A stretch of DNA of 64,000 nt. It comes from Citrus sinensis (taxonomy: Eukaryota; Streptophyta; Magnoliopsida; Sapindales; Rutaceae). The translations under genes and the position numbers were made by a program. Positions 52,333-63,942 of the stretch are shown in pieces (the first letter of the stretch is position 1; the number at the start of each line of letters is the position of its first letter). The DNA lies in contig NC_068562.1 in assembly GCF_022201045.2 (NCBI RefSeq), positions 868,001-932,000 on the forward strand, given 5' to 3'. The notes under the pieces were generated by a model. It was not told the DNA's origin. It did not search any database and was given only the letters and a program-made list of their open reading frames with translations.

Positions 52333-54405
52333 TGTAACGCCACAAATTCCCATACATATTAAATTATGGAAATTGGGCTTTCATTGAGAATTATGGGTGG
52401 CCTATAACCCTTATTTAGAAAGGGGTACTAATTAAATAGAGGTTATTTATGAGATCATTTTGGAAAAGGGCTATTTTTCCTTATTGAATAGGGTTTCTTA
52501 AGATCCCCTATAAATACATACTTTTCCCCCTTCCATAACCCTAAGTTCACAACGTTTATCCTTCTTCTCTGCTGCTCTTTACGCTCCTACCCAAATCTTA
52601 GGATTCAAACCTTTGTTTAGGAGAGAATCAAAGCGACGGGTAAGTTCACAACGTTTATTCTGAACAGCATGAGTATCTCGAATTTTTAAAGCTATATTTT
52701 CTGAACGAATTTTCTTATAAAATTTATATTTCTGGAAACTAGACATGTAGGCTTTCTTGATTAAATTTTATTTCATTAAATTCAACTTCGTTTTCAATTT
52801 TATACGTATTTTGGAAATAGAAACCACTGCACTGGAAATCCACGATTCCAGTATTGTGATCAGATTCACAAGACTATTTGTACCACCAAATGAACTCAAA
52901 AAATTCTGAAAGTTTATATGTATGTTAATATATGTGTCTAGGATTCGCAGTTTTAATTTCATAATTTTCGGATTAGTATTTTATTTTATAAAAATCACGG
53001 AACCCGTTCTGTTTGGTTTAGATTATGTGAAAACAGTTTCGAATTTGCTGAGAAGTAAATAGTTTTTAAAATGTTTTTGATATCGGATTCTCTTGTAAAT
53101 TTTACATGGGGTACTCATGGATGTCCAGAATGGTTCCATAGGATTTTATATCATTCTGAGACTTGGATTAAGAGTTAAAATTCTGAGAATCAGACCTGTA
53201 CGGGTATGAATTAGAAAATCAAATTCTTAGAATAAGTTATTGATTGTCATATCTTGTATTTGTTTAAGGTTTTGAAGGTGTTTGAGGCTCTTAGAAGCTT
53301 AGAGGTGTGTTAATCCAAGTTCATTTGTCAAGGTAAGTAACTTCATTCCTAATGTACTGGATATGTAGAAGTATTTTGATATTATTATTATAAGTATAAA
53401 TGTTTTGATACTACTTAAAGGATTACTAATTTTGATAACAAAATTAGCTTTATGTAAATGTTTTCAAACCATTCTTTTTAACAAAGTATTTTATAAATGC
53501 TTTTTAATATGTAAATGATTTTATGACATGACAACCTTTTATGATGTTATCTTTAAAATGTTATGCAAGCCTATATTATTGATATGAACTTTTATGAAAC
53601 TGATACGAATGTTTTGTACCTATGTTTGATTTCAATTATTGATGATTGTATGAGATTCTTAATGTTTTGGCTCATTGTCCATAGTTATTCTGATTCTGAT
53701 TCTGATTCTGATCGTAATATACGATATATCTGTCTGGACCAGTACTGGGTTTCTGTTCTGAATGTGCACACGATATTCTGATTATGTTTCTGGCCGGGTC
53801 ACCGGGACTATAGGTGACACTATGTGACATGAGTTAACCTGTTTGTTTTCTGTATACGTATTACATGATTTGATTCGTAAGTAAATATGCTTTTGAATAT
53901 TCTGAATTATTAAGAATTTATCTTATGTTATTGTGATATATCGTTTTATGAAAATTATGGATTATGATATATGCTTTAAACAAAAGAAGGCTTGCAATAT
54001 TTTTGGTATCGATAGGCCTAGTGTGTTAGGAATGGTTTTACTTACCGAGTTGACGGCTCACCCCTCGTCATTACTTTTTTGCAGATTAAGTTTCTTTTGA
54101 GAGGTGCACTTAGCTTTGGAGTTAATGATTTCCAGTTTCCGTTTGCTATTGAATAAGAGGAGGAATAGACTTGTGTTTCTATTTAGTTACTTTTATTATG
54201 AACGTGTAATTTGGAGTTTGAGACTTTTGTTATTATTTTTATATGTCCTCGAGAGAGATTATTTAGTATTTGACGTTTGGATTTATGGATTTATTTGAAT
54301 AAGAATTGGAGGAATTTCAGTTTGAAACTTATGAGTAAAGATTAATGATTTGTGAGTAACCTCCTTCTTCACGTGCTCCGCACGTGTTAGATTTGGGGTG
54401 TTACA
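52333..54405 (+). repeat. Right LTR (2073 bp)
   Basis: Same ends and length as the left LTR, followed by the target duplication TTCCC. The three noticed differences are substitutions; no indel was seen. Confidence 0.96.
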
Positions 54406-54410
54406 TTCCC

Positions 54411-55288
54411 TCTCTGTTATCTTTACAGAGGATAAAAAGTGAGTCTTGCGTAAGAATCCTTTGAATTGAAGAAGAAAGGAGAATATATTCAAGAGCAACA
54501 CTGGTGATTATATATAAATTATATGTTCTCGAGCAGTGCTTTTATCTAAAAGTTTGTCCAAGTTAATTACGTGGGTGAAGTGGTTACTTCTGCACCCTGC
54601 AATCTGTATGTAGCTACTGTGTTTAATTTAATTTATGCTACATATTGAAAGCATAAAATTAATATCCTCATTTTTTCGTTTAGCCGTTAATATTTATTTA
54701 TTACCGATCTATCAATAATTGTTTGCCGTTTGGTCTGGTGCTATGATCCTCGCTTTGGGTGCGAGATATTTGTCTTGCTTCAGGATCAATTTCGGAGGGA
54801 AAAAAAAAAAAAAGCCCATCCATTGATTTATATTTTACATGTATAATATTTTTAACTCCGAAATTAAAAGCCACAACACCTCATTCACATACATATGCCC
54901 AAATATTATTATCCAATTTAGAACTAAAACCCACCACCGTGCATATATAAATCATAACACATGTAAGCAACCAATGAATTAATTTAGACCACTCGAGTCA
55001 ACTCGGATATTATGTGGGCAATATTATCATATTGCGTAAGATTAATAAGAGTGTTGTAAGACCAGTGGCAGTGGAGCAAAGCAATCTTTAATTTTAATGA
55101 GAGCCTTGTAAGACCAGTGGCAGTAGGGCAAAGCAATCTTTAATTTCTCGCCGTACAAGCAGTGAAAAACAAGCGTTTCAGTAACAGTACTTATCAACGT
55201 CAACGAACCCTCTTTAAGGTTATGTGCAATTGTTGATGAGATTCATGATTGAAAGGGCTCATTCCACCGCAGATACTCAGAACATATC
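54411..55288. other. Intergenic region upstream of the MYB gene
   Basis: Contains the MYB promoter, including a 52-bp tandem duplication at 55049-55152. No other gene is seen. Confidence 0.5.
55049..55152 (+). repeat. 52-bp tandem duplication in the MYB promoter
   Basis: The phrase TTGTAAGACCAGTGGCAGT plus AAAGCAATCTTTAATTT occurs twice, 52 bp apart (55054 and 55106), with a few differences. It ends about 140 bp upstream of the MYB ATG. Confidence 0.85.
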
Positions 55289-56011
55289 ATGGAAAAGATG
55301 TGCCCATCCTGTGTCTCAAAAGATCATCACATGATCAGGAGAGGATTTTGGACAGGGGAAGAGGATGAGAGACTTAAAAGTTTTATCTTACTAAATGGTG
55401 AGGAGGGTGGCTGGAACTGGGAGGATGTCCCAAGAGGTGCTGGCCTTCTTCGTTGCGGCAAGAGTTGCCATGATCGATGGTTCAATCATCTAAACCCTAA
55501 TATTAGGCGTGGTGATTTCACTCTAGAAGAAGATGAGCTTATCATCAATCTTTGCCGGGCTGGTTCAAAGTAATTACTAGTATAATTTTATTTATTTATA
55601 CTTAATATATATAGTCTGTATATTAATGTTTTATTTAAAAATAAATAAATTTAACATCTATTAATTTCTATTAATTTGGTTGTGATGAAAGAAGAGTTTG
55701 AGATATATTGTGTTTTGTTTTTTATTAGGTGGACTAATATAGGCCTACTTTTGCCTGGGAGAACTCATAAAGACGTTATGAATTATTGTAAGACAAGTTA
55801 TATGAGGTATAAGATGAGTAATCGAGGTGTAGATCCTTTTGCTAATAAGCGACCGAGAAGGAAGTCATCAACTGCCTCATCACCTGCTTCTGCTTCTAAA
55901 AAGAAAAACATCATTCAAGAAGAGTCTACGTCCAAAATTCCGAAGAACCAATTGGATGGAGAAAAGAGCGGGAAATTGGATCTTCATCTCTCGCTAAAGA
56001 CTCCTAACTAA
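55289..56011 (+). CDS. Divergent R2R3-type MYB transcription factor
   Basis: Two exons (55289-55570 and 55731-56011) join at AA|GTAATT / TTAG|GTGG to give 187 residues. R2 (about residues 17-71): RRGFWTGEEDERLKSFI, then WNWEDVPRGAGLLRCGKSCHDRWFNHLNP, close to the plant LLRCGKSCRLRW signature. It has extra acidic and glycine residues (NGEEGGW) in the loop and HD in place of RL. R3 (about 72-121): RRGDFTLEEDELIINLCRAGSKWTNIGLLLPGRTHKDVMNYCKT, in which the last structural aromatic (usually Trp in NxWN) is Cys. The tail is basic (NKRPRRKSS, a probable nuclear localisation signal), Ser-rich, and ends LDLHLSLKTPN. The LxLxL core resembles an EAR repression motif. It is short for an R2R3-MYB. Function unknown. 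Confidence 0.85.
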
Positions 56012-56405
56012 ATGGCAATCTGCACCTTTCAGATTAGAGAATAATGAAGAAGCCTCTGTTAACATGCATTGCGAGCTGGATATTAATGGAGATTGTACAC
56101 GCTTCACTGGTTCTGTTTCTCTAGCTAGTGTGTAATGATTAATTCTAATCATTAATCTGAAAATAATTTCCATTTTCTAACCTATAGAAGCTGGAAAAAT
56201 GATATTGCATGTTTGTTGCATATATCTATGAATTAATAAAGGTTGCGACTTCTAATTAAGATGATGTTTCTTTTTAGAGATTCATACTCTTCTAGCGTAC
56301 TTCTTCATGTAAATTTAAGACATTTAACAGATAAAAAATGTAAAAGAAATTAACTGATCAAGGCTGATAGAATAATATCTTTCAATTTACATGATATACA
56401 AAACT
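56012..56405. other. 3' flank of the MYB gene
   Basis: AT-rich, non-coding; the likely 3' UTR and terminator region. Confidence 0.5.
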
Positions 56406-56410
56406 GTTTT

Positions 56411-57595
56411 TGTTAGAGTGCAATTTATGCACTAGTTTTGCATTGTTTTCTTCCCTTAATATTGATGTTTTGCACTTAATAATAGTGATTTACTTGTATT
56501 TTGTTTTTGTAGGTGCAATCCTATTGATTGGTGCTAAAATTGAGTTACAAGATGATGTTTGAGAATGATTATTTTCCTGGAGAAATTATGAGGTTCAGAA
56601 GAACTTTGTTGATAAGGCGTGGGCGCGTGCTGTCAACTAAGGGCCTGCAGTTTTTATTTTAACATGTTTTATTTTTTTGGTTATTTTTGTAATTTTGAAT
56701 TTAATATTTAGATAATATTTTAGATATTAGTATTTTATTTTTGGAAAAACTCTATAAGAGAGAGGAGACGTGAAAAACAAAGGAGATGAGATTTTTAAAG
56801 AAAAAGAAAACCCTAAATCTAAATTTTTCTCTTCTCTCTACGAAGAACTAAACCTATTATTCTGGTTGAAGGTTAAAAAAGGTTTGATTCATCATTACTG
56901 TGAGATCTTTCTTATGCTTTAATTGTTTTATTACTTTTTGGGTATTTATTTATTCTATAAATTATTGTCATGATTATGTTTGTTAATTAGATAATTGGCC
57001 ACTATTTAATTATCAACTTAATCTATTGTCAATTAAAAGATTTATCGTATGAAGATTTTAATGTTTGTGACAAATAGCATAGCAGTGCGTTGTGTTATGA
57101 GAATAAACAATCTAATTTAAATGAACAATCGTATGCGTTTGTTGATTAGGATTTGAGTCTCTCTGATTTTTCAGGTTGTCAATTAATTAAATCCTATAAT
57201 CGTATCTAGGGTTGTCTATTGATTAGGAAAATAACTAATGGTCGTACATTAGTTATCGACTAGTTAAGGTGAGATTAGCTATTAGAGGGTCTCAGTAGTT
57301 ATAACCGGTCTATTCATAAGTAGTAATGATTTATATTTGAATCAATGATCAGTAGTCGAATCAAGCTGAGTTAATTCCTTCAACCAGAGCTTTTCCCAAT
57401 TTGAATTACAATTTGAATTTGCATTCTTGTTATTTTAGTTTGATTTTTATTATTGTCAACAATCCCCCCATTTTGCATTTTACATTTTAAAATGATTTAA
57501 ATAATTACCGATCTCTGTGGACACGACCTTGCTCAATCATTATACACAATTTATTTAGAGTAGGTATTTATTTTTGCTAGCTTCGACAACCATCA
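56411..57595. mobile_element. Probable solo LTR (1185 bp)
   Basis: The segment starts TGTTAGAGTGC and ends CGACAACCATCA, giving TG...CA ends, and is flanked by GTTTT direct repeats (56406-56410 and 57596-57600). It has no coding sequence and no PBS or internal domain. It contains a leader-like region with aaaccctaaatct, and near the end a phrase (ctctgtggacacgacc) of the kind seen towards the 3' end of plant LTRs. It looks like the product of LTR-LTR recombination of an element unrelated to the 45.4-kb chromovirus. Confidence 0.7.
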
Positions 57596-57682
57596 GTTTT
57601 ACAATTGTTTATATTAGTGCTATATTAGACATTTCTATTTAAATATATATAATTACTATATAGCAATAAATATTGAGACTTA

Positions 57683-58052
57683 GAGCATCCAAAAGGCTCT
57701 TCAAATAAGATTTTATTACTTATTTGAAGAGACACATCAGTATTTAAGACTCCAAAAGACACTCTAATTAAAATTCTTTAAATAAGAAATAATTCTCTCT
57801 CTTCAATTTTGTAGAGTTGCTTTCTCACTCTTCAATTTATATTTTATTATTTTTTATTGGAGAGAGAGGGAGAAGTGCTTTAATTACCATTTTTTTCCTT
57901 TAAAAAAATATTTATTTGATTAAAATAACATTAACTTATTTATATTTGAATAGTCTTTTGAAGAATAACATATTTTTTCACTCACATTTTTACCACATAG
58001 AGAAGTAAATAGATATTTGAAAAGTAAAATTACTAGTCTTTTGTAGATGCCC
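57683..58052. mobile_element. Tourist-like (PIF/Harbinger) MITE, 370 bp
   Basis: The left end GAGCATCCAAAAGGCTC and the right end in reverse GGGCATCTACAAAAGACT form imperfect inverted repeats. The flanks carry TTA (57680-57682 and 58053-58055). The GRGCATC terminus and TTA duplication are the Tourist/Harbinger pattern. The interior is AT-rich and non-coding. Confidence 0.72.
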
Positions 58053-58055
58053 TTA

Positions 58056-58907
58056 TAATCACCCAACTCAGTGGTTAGCATTGAGCCAGTATATATGAAA
58101 TTATGCATACAGTAGATAGACACACAGATCAGCCGTATATTTTGTTAATTGCCATGCCAAGCATGCATGTATGTATAGACATATTAATTACGGAAAAACT
58201 ATTCTTAACATTAACTATGACTATCAGATAACAAATTAAAAACTATGAAAAAGATTCTGCGCACGAGACAAAAACCCGTACTTATATTTTGGCATTTGCT
58301 TGCTTTATCCTGAGCACACACATGATTTGCAGGTCGTTAGGTCACTCTCACGGGTTGTATTTAACCATGCCCTACAATTCTCTATCGTCTATTAGGTCGC
58401 TAGCTAGATAAATAGATAGATAATAACCTAATTAATGAGCTAAGCTGGCAAGGTATATATAAAGTAGTTTTCTGGTACATGATTTTAAAGTGTAGGAAAA
58501 GTTTAGAAAAACTTTAAAACTGTGAGATTTAAGAGGTTTAAAACTTAAAATGCTTAAACTGCACAGTTTATTTATTTTTCTAGACTTTCCCACACTTACA
58601 CACACACACGTATATGTATATCCATAAAAACATTGTAGAGATTTAACTTTCTTCCTCAAATTTTAGTAAAGACAATCTCCTCTCTTTTAAAATGTGAGTG
58701 GAGTCGACGTCCTTCGAATATTAAAGACATTCCTCGAATATTAGAAATTTGAGCAATAGTCTCATTAATTTATATATATTTATTCAGTTTTAAAATTGTC
58801 ATTTAAATGAGCAGCCCTCATGAATACATGAATACTCCATTATAATGCTAAAGAAGCTACATACAATTAGTTTGTTGATGCCGAAACTTAGATACAAACA
58901 TTAAATT
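58056..58907. other. Intergenic AT-rich stretch
   Basis: No gene recognised. It contains short A/T runs and a GATA-type tetranucleotide patch near 58408. Confidence 0.5.
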
Positions 58908-59252
58908 ATGAATATTTTTCTGACTTGCAAACACAGTAGGAGAGGCATTAAAAGATTAAGTGGGGGCGCGTCTTGTTTTTTTTTTTTTTTTTTTTTGATT
59001 ACATGAGACTATTGCTCAAATTACAGTTCAAATTACAACTCATATTACATGAGAGTATAATTGATATGTACAATCATATATTTATACTGAGCCCTATTGA
59101 TATGAATACTGATATGACACCGCTCAGATTTTTAACCCTCTCAAATATTCGAGGGATGTCAAACTCCCATCCTGGGAGAAAGACTGTCTTCACTCGAACT
59201 CAAGGGCTCCAAGAAAGAATATTTAAATTAAACCCCTACAATGCGACTGCGG

Positions 59253-59263
59253 GGGCTCGAACC
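59253..59263 (-). promoter_or_regulatory. Pol III B-box of the SINE
   Basis: GGTTCGAGCCC on the minus strand matches the B-box consensus GGTTCGANNCC. Confidence 0.8.
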
Positions 59264-59296
59264 CCTTCCCTCACATTTGTGAGGGAGGGGCTCTAG

Positions 59297-59308
59297 CCAC
59301 TTGGGCTA
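59297..59308 (-). promoter_or_regulatory. Pol III A-box of the SINE
   Basis: TAGCCCAAGTGG on the minus strand matches TRGCNNARYNGG, 33 bases before the B-box. Confidence 0.78.
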
Positions 59309-59463
59309 AGCCCAAGTGGTTGGGGGCGCGTCTTGTTAGTTGCTCATAAGGCCTTGGTGTCTGCCACTTGTCAAACATATGCCGATCGATTTGGTTATTG
59401 CATGCCCTGCTCATACTTGTCAAACTTATGGAGTGGTATCCACGAGTCCATGATCTGTTAACA

Positions 59464-61081
59464 GGGTTCTCTTGGCTGGATTTTAAGCTGAATTTGCGAA
59501 ATGTGAATATCAGTACCTGCTCAAGCAAGCAAGGTATATTCAAATATTTACTATTCAATAACATAGTTTTGTCCTCACTTCGAACATTAATTGACAAATG
59601 TAAAAGAGCGCTGTACATTTTATTGAGGTTTCCGTACGTTTAACAGTGGCCTTAAACTGTTAAACTGGAAGACGAGTAGGAGTAGGTGCCTTGTAATTTA
59701 AGCCAAAAATATAAATAACTTTGCTAAATGAAATGAGTGATTTTGTGGAATGCACCAACGCGGCTGTACGTGTTGACCCAACTGCAGCCAATGCAACTGT
59801 GATAAATGAGAGAGATGAGATGTGCCATGAGATTTACCGGAGCAGAGACAAGGATCTTTTCAATTAAATAAAAACAAACAGAGTCTAACTGCAAGTAATG
59901 CTTCATTTCTTGTGAAAGTTCGGAGAATGTAGAATAGTCATGAATGATTAGTCTTATCATACGCATGATTAATTCAGTAGTTATCTCTCTTTTGGGTATA
60001 ATCTAGTCTAACATACATGTGAATGAGAACAGAACGAGCTGTTGTAGTTATAAAATGAATGAACATAATAGATAATACTGTTTCCTTCTATCTGATCTAG
60101 AAATTGTGTTCGAATTGTTTCTTTTTTAGTTCAATTTTTTATAGCTTCTATAGATCTGATAAAAGCGATTTCTTGTCAATTCAATAATAGGAGACATGCC
60201 AACTAACAAAATATTAGTTACATTTGAAGTCCATTCTGCAGTATGCTAAATCTACCACATCCATGGATACTGTTAGAATATATGAACATTACTGATATAA
60301 TAAATGTGACCAAACAAAGTTATGTGACAACAGGGAGCTGCCCTCATGTTCTCTGGGAGACTCCATTTGCAGCTTTACAGAAGTTAGTGCCCAGATTGTT
60401 AGATCGCCGGTCATCTCTTTTCTTTTAATTGTTCAAGGGTTGAGGCCTTGGTGTCTGCTACTTGTCAAACATGGCGATTAGGTAATTATAGTCTTGCTTC
60501 GACAATATTAACCGTTAGAAAGTTTTTCTTCCTTTAAAAAAAAAAAAAAACTGTATATTTGGGATTACGATGTATTCAATTCATGACTTGTTTGCGATTC
60601 TTCTCCCTAATTATGTGCCTGTCTTTTTTATTAGACGCGATTGATTGTTATTATGCAAGAATAAATGTATATGTAGTTAAGTTTAAATTCTATAACGTCA
60701 CTAATCCACATATGGTGTAAGATTTTCAAAAAAAATATATATATATATATATATATAGTACAACTCAATGAACACGGTGATCCAAATTCATAGTTTCATA
60801 GTAAACATGCACTCAGAGTGCATCCACGTTACGTGTGTCATTGTCAAACCGCTCTTCAAAAGTTAAAATAGATAAGATAGAAAATCGTATTCGTATTTCT
60901 TCTAACTCTGCGACCAAAACAGAAGTCACGCAATATTTTGAAGACACATGAATGCCAATTATTCAACCTTCATGTTGGAGTTGGGCTTTATTGTACATTT
61001 CTTGCGGGATTATCATATATCTAATTAGTTGTACTTTATGTAATACTTTAGAAAAAAAAAAAAAAAAAAACCAAAAACATA
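59464..61081. other. Intergenic region between the duplicated segments
   Basis: AT-rich, no gene recognised. An open stretch at 60243-60428 has no family resemblance. It contains a partial third copy of the duplicated segment (60447-60490) and an AT dinucleotide repeat. Confidence 0.5.
60735..60758 (+). repeat. (AT)n microsatellite
   Basis: About twelve AT dinucleotides in a row after an A run. Confidence 0.85.
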
Positions 61082-61275
61082 TGGATATATTTTTCTGACT
61101 TGCAATGCAGACACACGAGGAGAAGAAGTATTAGATGGGTTTAAGTTGGGGCAGGTCTTGTTAGTTGCTTATGAGGCCTCGGTGTCTGCCACTTGTCGAA
61201 CACATGGCGATTAGGTTATTGCCCCCCTTCGACTTATCAAACTTATGGGACTAGTAGTCTCCATTATCTGTATTA
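61082..61275 (+). repeat. Duplicated segment, copy B (empty site for the SINE)
   Basis: Matches copy A but reads straight through TTGGGGCAGGTCTTGTTAGT with no insertion. It therefore shows the state before the SINE landed, apart from point differences (CGCG in copy A against CAGG here). Confidence 0.8.
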
Positions 61276-63942
61276 GGAATTATAAGAAAATCTTGCTTCA
61301 GCTCGCTTCCACAAAGATAAGAAAGATTTATATTTTTCAATCGAAAAAGATTTAGTTTTATAATTAAATTGTTATTTAATCAAATTTCAATTGAAAAATA
61401 TATAAGTTAAATTATTTATTTAATATGTAGAAGCATAATTAACTCTATAATCTTCATTGACTTTGAAAAATATGTTAAGAAATTAAAATAATAATAATTA
61501 TTATTATTATAGAATATTGTAATGAATTGGTTTACCTTAGATTATTATTTTTTTTATGTTTGATTTATGTTGTGAAATTTTTATTTGTGGATTTATGGAG
61601 TTGTTGTATATTATTTATGTTGAATTGGCGTTAAATTGTTGAATTATACTTGGATTTTATTTGATATTATTAAGTAAATTATTGAATTTGAACTTATTTT
61701 TGAATTTATTATTACGCGAATACAGATATTCAAAAAAATATGCACATATATTACTCGTATCAAGATCTGCATATTTTTTTGTGGATAATGATGCAGATCT
61801 GGACATCAAAATTTCAACGTGGATTCATATTCGAATGCACCTACATCGAATCTGGATATGAATTTTGCGATTCTTAATTTGTATTGGTGGGGTCAAATTA
61901 AATAATTTCTATGTATCTCAAGTCTTTTGACTAGATTTTGAAAATTTTAAATAAGATGTTAGCAAAAGTGCGCTTGTGCGTACAATTCACTGAGGTTTCA
62001 GTTTAAGGCCGCTGTTAATTATGCAAAAGTTTCTAAGTAATCTCATGGTAATTAACTCTACCGACCTAGCTGAATCACAGACACATGAATGCCAATTAAT
62101 AAATCAATCTCAGCCGTCTGTTATTATTATTATTATTATTCTTTTTTAAATTTTAAGCGCACTCTGAGTTTCAGCAGAATTATTGACCTGGCCTCTGGGA
62201 TCTGCTTGCTTTCCACTCAATGCCGAACACTTTATCCTGATTCCTGAATCTGATCCTCTTCTCATCTTTCATTTTTTTCATATTGTTGGCTTCCAAGAAG
62301 CAAGCAAATGGGAATGATGAATGAACGGAGCCCATAAAAACACAAAAACAAACACGGCTCTTGAGTCGTGAACCCCCACGACAAGATCACTCTTGTGGTC
62401 CACCACCACTATATATGGTCCATTTTTTCAGTAGAGTAAATAGCGCGTAACGTTGTACACAGTATTATACATAGTCATTAAATTAAATATATATATATAT
62501 TTCATTGTAAAGTAAATTTATTAATTTTATTAATTTTTATCTTTATACACGAGTATTGTCATTCTACTTATCAACTGTAATTTTATGTGCAAATATCGTT
62601 TATAGATAATATTTGAGTGATGATTCAGTTTAAAACTCTTATATAAACTTATTTTGTACAAACTAATACGGCATCAATTTATTGGTTGAATGAAAATATT
62701 AAATAATGAAAAATTTTATCTTCTCATTTTCTCACTATAAACAGTAAAATATCGTTTCGCCTTCGAGAATAATTAATTCAGAACATATTTATGTTTTTTT
62801 TTTTTACCATTTTCCTCCCAAACCAAAAAGAAGAACATTACCTACCATTCCTAGATGCATTGCCTCTAACTCATGCGTGAAGGTTGCCTTAATGTGTAAA
62901 CCTTCTTAAGTTGATGGCAAAATATGTTGGGTTTGAACTAATTTCATAAGCACGGGGAGAAAATTTTGGCTTTCATTCTTGCAATTTTTTTAAAATTTTT
63001 TTTTTAATGCATTGATTCAACTTGTTAGTAAAGATTTATTGTCGTCGCGGTTACTATATCTATGACCAACAGATGGTCAATTCTTAATAATCTATCGAGC
63101 ATATTTGTGTTAAATAAATAAAAATTGGGGATTGCAAAGTATGTAAATTACTAATTAAAAAAAAAAAAAGCTAAGATCTATCCCCCCTCATCACACACAT
63201 GAATTGGGATAAATATATTATCCAAAAAAGATTCATGGACTTCATCGTTAAGAAACCAAAAAAAAAAATTAATTAATTATTTGGCCACAATCCGATGGAT
63301 ATACTTTCATCAACATGATAAGCCAATTAGTTTGGGAGAAAATTCAATAAAATGGTACAGATTGAATAAAAACAATATACGAAGAGAATAAGTATGATAT
63401 TTAACTTTGCTATACAAAGTTTCAATTTACGAAAATTGAAGACAAAAAGAAAAAAAAAAGATAAAAATACATACTGTCGTAATTTTATTTTTTAAAAAAT
63501 ACAGTATCCGTAGAGAGATTTAAATAATTTTGTTTGAGATCTTGATTACTGGCATTTTTACATGACAATAATTCACCCAATGAATTTCTTATAAGATATT
63601 TGATGTCTTTGTTACAGTAAATTATCACAAAATTAAAATAAAAAAATATCTTTCAGATGAATAAAATAAGGAAAAGATCCATACGATTACCCATTCGGGG
63701 GGGAAAAAAACATACTATTACAACATTAAAAAAAATATTCCATGAAATCGAGGGTGAAAACATGAGTACATAATCTAAACTAACATCGATTATTAAAAGC
63801 AAAAAGCTTAGAGCCTACAAACATGAGTACAAGATCTAAGCAAACATGGATTATTAAAAGCAGGTAAGAACTGGCTTCACAAAGAGTAGGTGGGCAGTAC
63901 AAGCTAGCGATCGATCCTACCAAGATAGAAATCTTACATCTC
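61276..63942. other. Intergenic AT-rich region near the window end
   Basis: No gene, RNA or intact element recognised over 2.6 kb. Simple repeats occur, for example (TTA)n near 62120-62140. A 61-bp tandem duplication lies near the end (63758-63864). Confidence 0.5.
63758..63864 (+). repeat. 61-bp imperfect tandem duplication
   Basis: AACATGAGTACA...ATCTAA then ATTATTAAAAGCA occurs at 63759 and again at 63820, with several differences. It could lie in the 3' UTR of the possible gene at the window end. Confidence 0.75.

Larger units (their letters stand above)
45417..54405 (+). mobile_element. Complete Ty3/Gypsy LTR retrotransposon, chromovirus (Tekay/Del-like)
   Basis: An 8989-bp element with two LTRs of exactly 2073 bp, flanked by the 5-bp target duplication TTCCC (45412-45416 and 54406-54410). 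It has a primer binding site TGGTATCAGAGC (initiator-Met tRNA type) next to the left LTR, a purine tract next to the right LTR, and a single gag-pol reading frame in the order gag, protease, reverse transcriptase, RNase H, integrase. The integrase-after-RT order defines Ty3/Gypsy, and the C-terminal chromodomain-like segment points to chromoviruses of the Tekay/Del clade. I found only three differences between the LTRs, so insertion is very recent. The coding frame is broken by one stop codon. Confidence 0.96.
58978..59320 (-). mobile_element. tRNA-derived SINE with about 16-bp target duplication
   Basis: On the minus strand the element begins at the CCACTTGGGCTTAGCCC region and ends in an A tract (the T run at 58975-58996 on the plus strand). 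It carries pol III A-box TAGCCCAAGTGG and B-box GGTTCGAGCCC at tRNA-like spacing. The flanks are the same 16-17 bases, (T)GGGGGCGCGTCTTGTT, at 58961-58977 and 59321-59337. Length is about 343 bp. The tRNA-like head spans about 75 bases; the body is unrelated sequence with no reading frame. Confidence 0.88.
58908..59463 (+). repeat. Duplicated segment, copy A (interrupted by the SINE)
   Basis: Outer parts (58908-58977 and 59338-59463) match 61082-61275: TTTTTCTGACTTGCAA, then CGTCTTGTTAGTTGCTCAT, GGTGTCTGCCACTTGTC and TCAAACTTATGG. The SINE splits the copy. A shorter third copy (GGCCTTGGTGTCTGCTACTT and on) is at 60447-60490. Confidence 0.8.

Noticed and set aside
60243-60428. A 61-codon frame as a small gene
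   Set aside because: No motif, no context and no similarity I can recall.
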